Of a stretch of 64,000 bases of DNA, positions 56,290-64,000 are shown one piece after another. The position numbers and the translations under genes are program-made. The first letter of the stretch is position 1; every line of letters begins with the position of its first letter. The DNA comes from Diadema setosum. Its lineage: Eukaryota; Echinodermata; Echinoidea; Diadematoida; Diadematidae. The stretch covers positions 10,803,697 through 10,867,696 of the forward strand of contig NC_092695.1 in NCBI RefSeq assembly GCF_964275005.1. The letters run 5' to 3'. The notes under the pieces are model-generated. The model was not told the origin of the DNA, searched no databases, and saw only the letters and a list, made by a program, of their open reading frames with translations.

Positions 56290-59200
56290 GGCTGAAGGTA
56301 AGTTATTCCATAAGGTGGGAGCAGCACGGCTAAAGGCACGTGTGCCCCATATTGTAGTGAATCTTGGAATTATCAGAGAACCGGAGTTGGATGAACGTAG
56401 AGATCTAGCAGGGATGTAATTATGGAGTAAGTCAATGTTATACTGAGGAGCAGCGCCCTGAATGCAATGAAATGTCAGAAGTAACATCTTAAAAATAATG
56501 CGATCTTTGACTGGTAACCAATGAAGTGATCTCAAAATAGGGGTGATGTGAGTGTGCTTCTTGGATAGTGTAATGATGCGTGCTGCCGCATTTTGAAGCC
56601 TCTGTAGCATGGAGAGCTGAGTTAAATAAGACAGAGTTTCCAAAATCGAGCCTAGTGGATATCAAAGCATGGACTAATTTTTCGGTAGAAGATCGGTTCA
56701 AATATTTTCTAATGAAGCCGATATTGCGAAGTTGGTATCTTACAGATCTACAAATGCTAGAAACTTGATGAGACATAGTGATATGAGCTAGGTGTGGTTT
56801 GCTTTTGTTTTGTTTTGTTTTTGTCTTTTTATGTGTCAGTTGCCTCTTGCACTCACGTTGGGTACACCAATAATGATGTACCACAAATCTTTACTGGTAC
56901 AGGTATGTACTCTGAATTTGGCAAAACCTATAACGACTGTTTAATGAGCTAGGAGTGATTTGTTTTTGTTGCCCCTTTTCACTCACAATAACGTGGGCAC
57001 ATCAATACCTACCACAATGTTTGATTGATGCATGTACTGAGAATTTTGTTAAACAATAGCAACTATGTCTAAGTTGTTAAATAATAATAATAATAGACAC
57101 GGGTAGTGAGGTTGGTAATGAAAGGTGTTCATTAGATTGATAAGGGAGTCTATGAGATCGTTTTGAGTTCGATAACTCCCAAGTTTGGTAGTAAATGTTT
57201 TGTAATGTTTTGTGGGGCTAGAGATAGTCATAAAATGCCTTTACTATAGGATGTAAACTAGCTCTTGTCCCGATGTGTGCTTTCTAGATTAACGTTGTGT
57301 ATAGCAAAACAACAACAACAAAATATGTGTAACGTGGATCTTTATTGCGTCCCCCCTTTTATGCCCCAGTCACACAGTGTTTTACGATGGATTACGTCCG
57401 CCGCGGATAGATACGAATGAGTGGACGCAGGGGGACGCAGCGTGGACGCAGGCATCCGAAGGGACGTATGTAGACGTAACTGCCCGTAACTCATCCGTAA
57501 AGAAACGCAAAATGACGTCGCCGAACCTGCGAAATTTTGAAATGTTCAAAATTTCGCAGAGGGACGCCACGGACGCAAACTTACGCAAGTAACCGTAACC
57601 AAACGTAACTATCCGTAAGTCTACGTACCTACCCGTGGCTTGGACGCAGACCATCCGTAAAAAAATTTACCTCCCGTCCGTTTGCGTTCGCTTACGTCCA
57701 CCGTAAGTATCCGAAATTAACCGCAAGTTAACGTATCACAACAGTTTCGTCCGCTTACGAATATTTACGGACAGCTACGGATGTTGCGGACAATTACATC
57801 CTTCGACGTTTTCCGTTTTCCACTCGCATGATGGGAACACAGAGACTCGTGGGAAGGCACACTACTCCTGTTGCCAAGCTGCAGCGTCTTTACCTGAAGG
57901 AATGCTACAACACAGTCGGAGCGGTGGAGAGGCAGAACTACATGGTCAAATTATGAAATTTCTCCCGCAATTAATGGTAATTTTAAGTGGCACCCATATA
58001 CCATGTATACTCATGACATCGGTTGACTCTTGGTGCTGAACTTTTTTTTCTTGTACTCTTCGATTGTATATTTTTCGAAAAAAAAGCAATATTTTCGGTA
58101 GGGGTTGGGGTGACAGCATTTTATAAACTTTTCTGGCCGGGGAAGGTGTGGGACAGGGGCAACTATATAAAATGAGAACGAATTTAGTATTTCTCTATAG
58201 TCTTACCCATGCACTTTACGCTGTATCGAATGTGTATTACATTTTTTTTTGATACTACTACTACTACTACTACTACTAATAATAATAATAAAGGACATTT
58301 ATATTGCGCAGCTACTGTAATAATATACTCTACTGCGCATTACAAAATGACATGCATACAAGAAATTCAAACAGAAAACACATTACTTCAAGAGATGACT
58401 TGATATTGTACTTGGGTGTGGGAGGGATGTTTGAAGGTTTTAATGTCTTTTTTCTGTAAATTTTATAAGCACTGCGTTATCATAAATATCTCCTTAAACA
58501 TATCCTAATAAGTCATGAATATCGCTGAACAACGACAGCGTAACCACAGTTTGTCTATTCCATGACTGCAAGTAATATTTTCTTACTCTAATGTTTAACT
58601 TTTCGATATATATTGTATTTTATTTGTGGTATAGTGATGTTATATGTGACCCTGCACCACAAAACACACAAAAAGTCGCCGCACATGAAATCTTAGTTGG
58701 GAGCATTTTCTGAAAGAGAAGACTTTAAGCTTTAAAATGATGTATTACTCAAATCAAATGGACTCTCCTAACCTATCTAAATATTGGAAAGAATGCACAA
58801 ACTCAGAAAAAGTGTGAACTGAGAAAAGAGACTCTGAAGTAGTGTGTCTATTCAAGCGCTTAGTCTTTATCAAGCCGTGCTGGTTATGCGATGAATGGGA
58901 CAAAAAACAGGATGGAAACAACCGGAGTAACAACAATGAGGGGATTATCAGATTAAACTGAAATTGATAATGATAATAATAATAATAATATTACTAATAA
59001 TGATTATAATGGTAATGCTATTAATAATAATAATAATCATGATAATAATAATAATAATAATGATAATAATAATATTACCAATAATGATAATAATGGTAAT
59101 ACTATTAATAATAATAATAATAATAATAACAATAATAGTAATAATAACAATAATGATAATAACAATAAGAAGAATAATGATAAGGCCTTATTTACCCAGG

Positions 59201-62200
59201 GTAGCCAAGTCGAAATCGGCTCGGTTGACCCATTTCACCTATTTTCAGTCCTCACACAAAATCAGTGTGTGCGACTTTTTGTTCGTTTTGTGATGCACGG
59301 TCACATACATTCTTTACATTTTTGACGTTTATTCATATTTGAGTTGCACAAACAAACTTCAAGTTCAAAATTTCATATATCTTTTATTATTGTAAAGTAA
59401 ATTAAAGGATTACGATTTTTTCACAACTTGTACGTAATTCTATTTCAGTTTCCCCCAGTGTACAATGTAAGACAGTCCAAAATGTGATAACCTTGCTGTC
59501 ATAATACACTGACTTAGCAGGGATCGTAAGAGAAAACCAAATTGCCATATTGTTCATAGCAATCTGTTACTATCCGTAACTATCCGAAAAATGCGCAACT
59601 CTCCGCAAGTGTTCAGAACTATTATGTGCCAATTCGTAAGAATATCCGCAAGTGGACGCAAGTATTCGCATCTGGTCGTATCTGTTCGTATCGCATGCAT
59701 TTTTTGCCCGCATGTTTTTGTACAAATTTCTGGTGACGGCAAAAGATCCGCGGGGGTCCGTGGAAAATATGGCTTTTTTGGACGTAACGCCGGACGCAGA
59801 GCATTATGTGACTGGGGCATAACCGCTGTACCGTGGACGCGCGGCGGCGCTGGGGCTGTGTTCCTCACGGTACAAATCTGGGTGGCGTCGCTTCGTGTTC
59901 ATGACTGGTGCGGTGCTGCGCGTCTTTTCTGGTGGGGATTGGTAGAGGCGGAAATTGTTCATTTCTGGGCCTCTGCGCAGATGTAGTTTATACAGTACAT
60001 GAAATGTTTTCCACTTGTTATGTCAAACTCGTAGGGAAGGGTGTATTTCGGAATGTTTGTTTTATTAACAATTGTTATTGTGGCCATTTATGCATCGAGA
60101 GGCACCGTGAGGAAAGCCGGCGGGTCACGGACGCGCCCGCCTTTGACTAGTGCCGAGCACTTTTCTGATGCAGGGGGCTTTTGTATATGGGTCTGTACGC
60201 GCTTGTGGGTTCCGAGTTGAGTGGGCTCGCCTGTCAATCAGAGAAGTCCATTGTAGTTATACTCGATGGGGATACTTCTCGGATTACCATGCAGGGAGTC
60301 CTCCGACAAGGGCCTAAGAGGCAAGGCGGGAACCGGGGTGCTTGTCTGTAGGTGGCCCGTACGCAGAGAGCACTGCCATATATATATGTTGTTGATTCCA
60401 CGGTGCAGATGCTCGTCATGAGATAAATACAAATTTGCGGAGAGAAAACCCGGGTCCTTCCAGAGTTAGACATAGCAGTGGCGTGTTTGAAAGCACTTAC
60501 TACTTGGATGATATTGCTGTTTGTCGGTGTAAAATTACCGAATCCTGAAACCGGAAAGTATAATTGTGTATAACAAGCATTGGTATGATCATGTTTTTAC
60601 TTTCTCGTCTATAAAGTGTACAACCCTATCATGTTATCATGAGTAACTATGTTATGTAATGTGGTAAGCACTTTTTGTTTTGGTAAACTTGTACTCTCCA
60701 ATAAATCCACGAACATGCATACGCCATTCTCGGTTTGTCTTTATGTCGGAAGTGCAGTGAGTGTAAATGTTTCCAGGTTAGCATGCCTGTACAGTATCGG
60801 GGTTATCGTGTCTTTTACCTTGTCTTTTTTATGCCTCCGCCACGAAGTGGTGCCGGAGGCATTATGTTTTCGGGTTGTCCGTCCGTCCGTACATCCGTAC
60901 GTCCGTACGTACGTCCGTATGTCTGTACGTCCGTCCGTCCGCTTTCGTTTGCGCGATAACTTGAGTAATATTTACTGGAATTTTACCAAACTTGGTCCAA
61001 GTATGAAGTATGATGGGGCAATTATTTGATTAGATTTTGGGTGAAATCGGCTAAAGGTCAAAGGTCAAAGGTCAAAGGTCAAATCATGAAATTGTATCCG
61101 TTTACGCGATAACTCAAGACTGGATGGAGCAAATTTCACCAAACTTTGTTGGAGGATGATGTATGATGGGACAATTACTTGATTAGTTTTTCAGTGAAAT
61201 CGGACAGAGGTCAAAGGTCAAAGATCAAGGTCAAATCCTAAAATTTATCTGTTTACGTGATAACTCAAAACTGGATGAAGCAGCTTTCGCCAAACTTGGT
61301 CCAAGGATGATGTATGGTGGGATAATTAGTTGAGTAGATTTTAGTGACATTGGCAAGAGGTCAAAGGTCAAAAGGTCAAGGTCAAATGCTACAAATGTTG
61401 CAATTTCCCCCATATCTATGCAATGCCTGAAGGTATTTTCTTGAAACTTGGTGTGGACATGCACTACTGGGTAAAGATTCTCCAGAGAGAGTTTCATGTC
61501 ATAAGGTCAAAGGTCAAAGGTTAGGTGAAAATGTTGCAGTATTACTTTTCTCGCAAATGGTTCAATGTATCTTCGTGGAACTTGGTACATATGCATGTAC
61601 TGTCTGGCAGGGATTATCTAGGGAATTTAGGGGTCATGGGTCAATAGTCAGGGGTCAAAGGTCAAGGTCAACTCCTCAAAATTTTACTATTTCCCCCATA
61701 TACTAGTGGTATATGCAATGCTTACATTATTAGTTTCAAAACTTAATACATGCATTATCTAATGGAGATTCTCCGGGAAATTTCCAGCCAGAAGGTCAAA
61801 GGTCAAAGGTTAAGGGTCAAAGGCCAGGTTTCAATGCCCCCCCCCCCAAAAAAAAAAAATCTATTTTGTATCGTCATCACACTCTTTCTTCGTACCTTGA
61901 AATTACTCAATGCATAAACTTCCCCAAAATTCCCCAAATATGTGTACCAGCACTCTTAGAAAATTATAGCAAACCCAGTTCAAGACATTTCTTACAAACC
62001 TGTTCAATATTTTGCCAGTTATGTGAAACTGTCATGGATCACACATTGTGAAGACATTGTACTATACGCCTATTGGGAGAATCATGCATTATGGCGGAGG
62101 CATCAGTCGCCATAGCGACATTTCTAGTTTTTTTTTTTTTTTTATCGTTAGTATAAACACCATCCCTTTAAGTTGCCATTGCAACTCCACTTGCTGAATT

Positions 62201-62871
62201 GTATTAATTCTTTTCGATATCATAAACTTAAAGGAAGGACGAACATGTATTTAATGTGATTTTGACTTGAAATAAATAACATTTACTGGTGATTGAGTTG
62301 TAAAAATAAAAATTTGCTTAAACGTAACGTTACTAACCGCGGAATTGCCTAAACAAGTAAAAAAAAAGTTGAAATGATCATGTTCTACTGGTGAAACCAT
62401 AGGACAAGTCATTTGCTTTAAACATTTATCACCTTGTATAAACAGCTAGTTGCTTTTTCGGATTTTGAGATTCTAAAAAAATTTACCTATTTTAAATATT
62501 TTCATGTTTGTTTGTTGGTGTTTTATTCTATTTGGGATGAGACCGTGATTACGACTGCGAAGTTCTTTTTTAAACGATATCTATAAGTTGGTTTTTCTGT
62601 TTAGATTACATACTTTTTGTACTATAATAGGTATATTCTTAGTTATTTATTTATCTTTTTATAATTATATATACTTAAAATATATGTATTAATTGTAACT
62701 TACCTCATTACCTTTCGCCCTCAGTTCGTCGGCATCCTGGAGTTTTAGGCAGGCAACCAAAACTTCGGAAGTGGACGTATCGCACCCGAAGGCGACCCCC
62801 AACTCTCGGGATAGCCTCCTTTCTCTCTCTGGATCGTGCACAAAAGCCCATGGCATAAGGGCACTACCGCT
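46794..62871 (-). CDS. Copy C: cholinesterase-like carboxylesterase (exons 6-10, 5' end outside window)
   Basis: Exons 62704-62871, 49313-49758, 48709-48903, 47311-47492 and 46794-46912 have the lengths (168, 446, 195, 182, 119) and phases of copy B, and join in frame to 370 codons including TAA. Catalytic Glu (GVTKDEG), His ([13 protein letters not shown]) and the aromatic tail are present. The His block reads RRAGHGEDL instead of LGAGHAEDL, and NKDEG is TKDEG. Intron 6 is 12,945 bases, against about 1.5 kb in A and B, and is filled with transposons. The remaining exons should lie beyond 64,000. Alternatively exon 6 belongs to a fourth copy and the left part is a truncated gene; in-frame, intact splice sites favour one gene. 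Confidence 0.78.
47311..47492 (-). CDS. Copy C exon 9
   Basis: 182 bases, [20 protein letters not shown] to CHFWNHYIPSLMIFT; donor A|GTAAGA. Confidence 0.9.
47690..48120. repeat. Degenerate inverted repeat in copy C intron 8
   Basis: ATGACATCATCTGTCAATGAA at 47,898 and its inverted match CAATGATTGACAGATGATGTC at 48,058 suggest an old fold-back element of family 2. Confidence 0.5.
48709..48903 (-). CDS. Copy C exon 8: catalytic histidine exon
   Basis: 195 bases, SFYQYGDIVPSTPWRRAGHG then [13 protein letters not shown]. Catalytic His kept. Confidence 0.89.
49313..49758 (-). CDS. Copy C exon 7: catalytic glutamate exon
   Basis: 446 bases, [20 protein letters not shown] onward. Glu in GVTKDEGTLFPI. 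The donor position GTACGC is shared with the other copies. Confidence 0.88.
49834..49959. mobile_element. Small fold-back element at the start of copy C intron 6
   Basis: TACTGGCCTCGAGGGAGATA and TATTTCCCTCAAGGCCAGT ends with repeated AATATTGCCC inside; almost the whole 126 bases pair. Confidence 0.88.
49960..50401. other. Copy C intron 6, left part
   Basis: No gene or clear repeat recognised; ordinary AT-rich intron sequence. Confidence 0.5.
50735..51040. repeat. CG-alternating tracts
   Basis: CGTGCGCGTACGCGCGCG at about 50,744, ACGCGTACGCGCGCGCAC at about 50,860 and CCGCGCGCGCGTC at about 51,026 stand out in AT-rich DNA. Confidence 0.8.
51413..52696. repeat. Direct tandem duplication inside the 50402-52863 element
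   Basis: Unit 1 (51,413-52,132) and unit 2 (52,133-52,696) both begin ACGTGTTATCTCTATGGGA and end TGTATCTTCGTTAT-like. Unit 2 is shorter because unit 1 carries an inserted retrotransposon tail. Confidence 0.85.
51831..51985 (-). mobile_element. Retrotransposon 3' tail inserted in unit 1
   Basis: On the minus strand it ends GTGAAAATAAAACATATAAA then (TAAA)n. The matching position in unit 2 is an uninterrupted GGTGAATACATGTCTT, an empty site. Confidence 0.7.
53152..54090 (+). pseudogene. ORF1-like part of the Ngaro-type element
   Basis: A 233-codon frame (53152-53853) rich in Ser, Arg, Pro and Ala without a known domain is followed by a second frame (53853-54179) with STPREELGSTVPISTKEKIW and KGEFVDLGCLL. 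That block resembles a recurring 'LG..VP..(V)K.KIW.GE(F/Y)VD...LL' motif that I associate with tyrosine-recombinase retroelements of marine animals. Homology appears to stop near 54,090. Function: probably Gag-like, inferred only from position. Confidence 0.5.
54770..54792. repeat. GC hairpin
   Basis: ACCGCGCC TTGC GGCGCGGT is a perfect 8-base-stem hairpin between the ORF1-like and recombinase segments. Confidence 0.75.
54920..55141 (+). pseudogene. Tyrosine recombinase, C-terminal catalytic part
   Basis: FTSHSFRIGATTAAAVAG carries the HxxR box, and MGRWVTDTHKRYIRINLV carries the GRW-x-x-D block and the catalytic Tyr (in KRYIR). The preceding helix (RARELFKYMDVVRSAARFPG) is in another frame, so a frameshift lies at about 54,960-54,985. 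The N-terminal half is missing. The gene ends at TAG (55,139-55,141). Confidence 0.75.
55490..56087 (+). pseudogene. SGNH (GDSL-type) hydrolase of the retroelement
   Basis: In the frame 55479-56087, HVIIHAGTNDIGFF gives block III (GxND) and DGIHLSDVG gives block V (DxxH, catalytic Asp-His); GYRGLRLGQ may supply the block II Gly. Block I is broken: TILVVWD reads in one frame up to about 55,527 and SxxxAYWAGR continues in another, so the GDS serine motif is split by a one-base slip. A TTTTCTTTGTTTTGCAG tract just before it may be a splice acceptor. SGNH domains are known companions of some Ngaro and CR1 elements. Confidence 0.72.
56083..56800 (-). pseudogene. 5'-truncated LINE (L2/CR1-like), C-terminal RT part and 3' UTR
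   Basis: Two minus-strand frames together cover the end of an RT ORF: SSICRSVRYQLRNIGFIRKY and STRLDFGNSVLFNSAL (about 56,630-56,780), then RLQNAAARIITLSKKH, LHWLPVKDRIIFKMLL and TRAFSRAAPTLWNNLP (56,290-56,620). A frameshift separates them at about 56,610-56,640. A 30-base A-run (T-run at 56,258-56,287) replaces the expected ORF end. The 3' UTR has the GGATTTGGCGCTATATAAAT end typical of such LINEs. Confidence 0.8.
56890..57359. other. No feature recognised
   Basis: Between the truncated LINE and the next element; a short (AAT)n at 57,080 and AC-rich text only. Confidence 0.5.
58251..58291. repeat. (CTA)n(ATA)n microsatellite
   Basis: About eight ACT units followed by five AAT units. Confidence 0.93.
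58645..59305. mobile_element. Element nested inside 57360-59821
   Basis: TGTGACCCTGCACCACAAAA..AAAAAGTCGC at the left pairs with GCGACTTTTTGTTCGTTTTG..GTCACA at the right (about 35 bases), flanked by TA on both sides. The middle carries the (AAT)n array 58,968-59,175. Confidence 0.85.
58966..59177. repeat. (AAT)n-rich array
   Basis: Interrupted AAT/GAT array of about 210 bases. The all-Ile/Met reading frame over it is an artefact. Confidence 0.95.
59822..60827. other. GC-rich block, then AT-rich spacer, no gene recognised
   Basis: 59,822-60,480 is GC-rich like 53,150-55,700 and has open frames on both strands without a domain I recognise; probably 3' part of the Ngaro-like element. 60,480-60,827 is ordinary spacer. 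Confidence 0.45.
60828..62132 (-). mobile_element. AGGTCA-rich dispersed repeat, copy 2 (inverted to copy 1)
   Basis: Starts at the hairpin CCTCCGCCACGAAGTGGTGC-CGGAGG and ends GCCATAGCGACATTTCTAG. Includes four AGGTCA half-sites in a row with one-base spacing at about 61,054-61,080, and further pairs near 61,207, 61,360, 61,505, 61,650 and 61,795. Opposite orientation to 38,733-40,108. Confidence 0.87.
62133..62703 (-). other. Copy C intron 6, exon-6-proximal part
   Basis: AT-rich, nothing recognised. Confidence 0.5.
62704..62871 (-). CDS. Copy C exon 6
   Basis: 56 codons, [20 protein letters not shown] to ADELRAKGNE, acceptor TTAAACAG, donor GTAAGT. Nearly the same as in copies A and B. 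Confidence 0.88.
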
Positions 62872-64000
62872 CTGTTTAAGTAACAGATGTACGAATAAAC
62901 AAGTAGAAATAGAACAAATGACATAAGCTTTGTCAAAAGCATTCTATCTGACTTTTGCCTCAAAATGACACAGGAAGACATACGTTGATACTGCTAATTT
63001 CATCGCGCAGTCTGAAATCTGAATTACAAGACTGTCATAATATTGTACACATTCACTATATATATACACATATAATTATGTATATATACACACACATATA
63101 TAATATACATATATATATATATATTTATATATATTGTTATGCAACATATTTAAGCATATTATGTATATGTATGTACATTAGATGACTAGTTTCTTTCCAA
63201 AACGTGCTAAATCCACAAAATACCCAAACTTTAATCTGTTAAAAATCAGTGAAGCTGCGTATATTTTCCGAGGCACATTAAAAAAAAGCAACAATATATT
63301 TATGGAGTTCTTTTGATGGGCACAAAGTAGTGTAAGCATGTTAAATAAAGATCCAGGTTTTTGTCCTTACCATTAAAAGGGGGTTTGGCACTTTTTGGGA
63401 TGGAAGTGTTCATTCTTACATGGTATCCATACATTGTATATATATATATATATATATATGTTTGTTGTTGTTGTTGTTTTTTTTTTTTTTGCAGAGTATT
63501 AGACATATATATATATATATATATATATTATAGGTTTTCCCGCCCAATTTCATCAGATTTGCATTCGATTTAATGATGCGAGCATTCATTTTCGAGCGAA
63601 TTCGAATGGTCACCGAGATCAACATTCAAAAAGCTAAAAAGTGTTACGACCAAAATCACTTTGAAAATGATCGCACAAAAGAAACAATCAACTAATGTTC
63701 AGGCGGTTTATTAACAGTGATATTGTGGGTACAGACTCGTAATCGGTTTTCACATCAGTACAATAATGATCAATAGAAACAATTACAAATCGGTAATGGA
63801 ATCACTTACATATTTTGTTATCAAGTAATCCTTTGAAAATGTTCAGATACGATGTTCGATGCACCGATGAATGATCCTTGACGCACAGATGAATGATTCC
63901 TCTGACGTAACTCCAAAGGCACAGGTTGCATTAATCCACGGTATAAATCCGGGGTAAAATCCACGATAGATATCCACGGTATAATGTTCACAGCGAAACG
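62872..64000 (-). other. Copy C intron 5 (partial)
   Basis: Over 1.1 kb without the exon 5 (GESAG) sequence, longer than the 454-476 bases of introns 5 in A and B. Holds (TA)n tracts at 63,057-63,145, 63,437-63,460 and 63,506-63,530. The sequence after 63,560 is not recognised. Confidence 0.55.

Larger units (their letters stand above)
57360..59821. mobile_element. 2.46 kb element with TGCCCCAGTCACA ends and TA target site
   Basis: TATGCCCCAGTCACAC at the left and ATGTGACTGGGGCATA at the right are inverted. Both arms (57,376-57,790 and 59,570-59,815) are dense in CCGTAACT / ACGGA / GGACGCA words. No transposase. A second element (58,645-59,305) sits inside. Confidence 0.83.
53130..60500 (+). 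mobile_element. Remains of an Ngaro-like tyrosine-recombinase retroelement, interrupted by later insertions
   Basis: GC-rich coding debris in element order: ORF1-like part (53,152-54,090), tyrosine-recombinase end (54,920-55,141), SGNH hydrolase (55,490-56,060). A reverse transcriptase/RNase H part is not seen; 54,090-54,840 holds unrelated sequence instead. GC-rich DNA resumes at 59,822-60,500 after a LINE and a DNA element, and may be the 3' part. Both outer ends are approximate. Confidence 0.6.

Noticed and set aside
58964-59293. 109-codon Ile/Met-rich frame resembling a membrane segment
   Set aside because: Translation of the (AAT)n array.
59591-59986. 131-codon plus-strand frame
   Set aside because: Starts inside the right arm of the TGCCCCAGTCACA element and runs across its end; no domain seen.
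60649-61029. Frame with VRPSV/RTYVR repeats, also at 39920-40165 on the other strand
   Set aside because: Translation of the GTCC/GTAC tetranucleotide tract in the AGGTCA-rich repeat, present in inverted copies.

Overview
The window looks like metazoan nuclear DNA, most likely from an echinoderm (sea urchin, sea star or relative). It is AT-rich, its coding exons are short and spliced by GT-AG introns, and it is full of fold-back repeats, non-LTR retrotransposons and an Ngaro-type tyrosine-recombinase element. The echinoderm assignment is an inference from the repeat repertoire and gene type, not a proof. There is no prokaryotic gene organisation.

The host genes form one tandem, head-to-tail array of cholinesterase-like carboxylesterases, all on the minus strand. 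Copy A occupies 1042-11814 (exons 1-9; its last exon lies just beyond the left edge). Copy B occupies 24320-37412 and is complete: ten exons, 1806 coding bases, 601 residues. Copy C occupies 46794-62871 (exons 6-10; the 5' part lies beyond the right edge). Exon lengths and phases agree between copies except for one extra codon in exon 2 of B. Each complete protein should be a secreted alpha/beta hydrolase with a Ser-Glu-His triad. The last exon (seen in B and C) encodes a short aromatic tail with the same Trp-x6-Trp-x6-Trp-x6-Tyr-x5-Cys spacing as the tetramerising T-peptide (WAT domain) of acetylcholinesterase. The omega loop that normally carries the choline-binding tryptophan is short and has no tryptophan.

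A and B share homology in introns and in several kilobases of 5' flank (A to about 15.7 kb, B to about 43.2 kb), so the duplicated unit is larger than the gene. Copy A has a dead exon-2 fragment and two inverted-repeat elements where copy B has a TATA-containing promoter.

Intergenic A-B (11.8-24.3 kb) holds fold-back elements, an alternating tandem repeat, an intact 989-codon endonuclease/reverse-transcriptase retrotransposon on the minus strand (17.1-20.8 kb), a decayed plus-strand relative at 16.3-16.9 kb, retrotransposon tails, and a 1.8 kb element with about 250-bp inverted ends. Intergenic B-C (37.4-46.8 kb) holds a GC-tipped element invaded by an AGGTCA-rich repeat and a TTAA-flanked fold-back element, the second alternating tandem repeat, and further fold-back elements.

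Intron 6 of copy C (49759-62703, 12.9 kb) is a transposon nest. It contains a 2.46 kb terminal-inverted-repeat element with an internal tandem duplication, the remains of an Ngaro-like element (ORF1-like part, tyrosine-recombinase C-terminus, SGNH hydrolase), a 5'-truncated LINE, a 2.46 kb element with another inside it, and a second, inverted AGGTCA-rich repeat. No tRNA, rRNA or CRISPR was seen.
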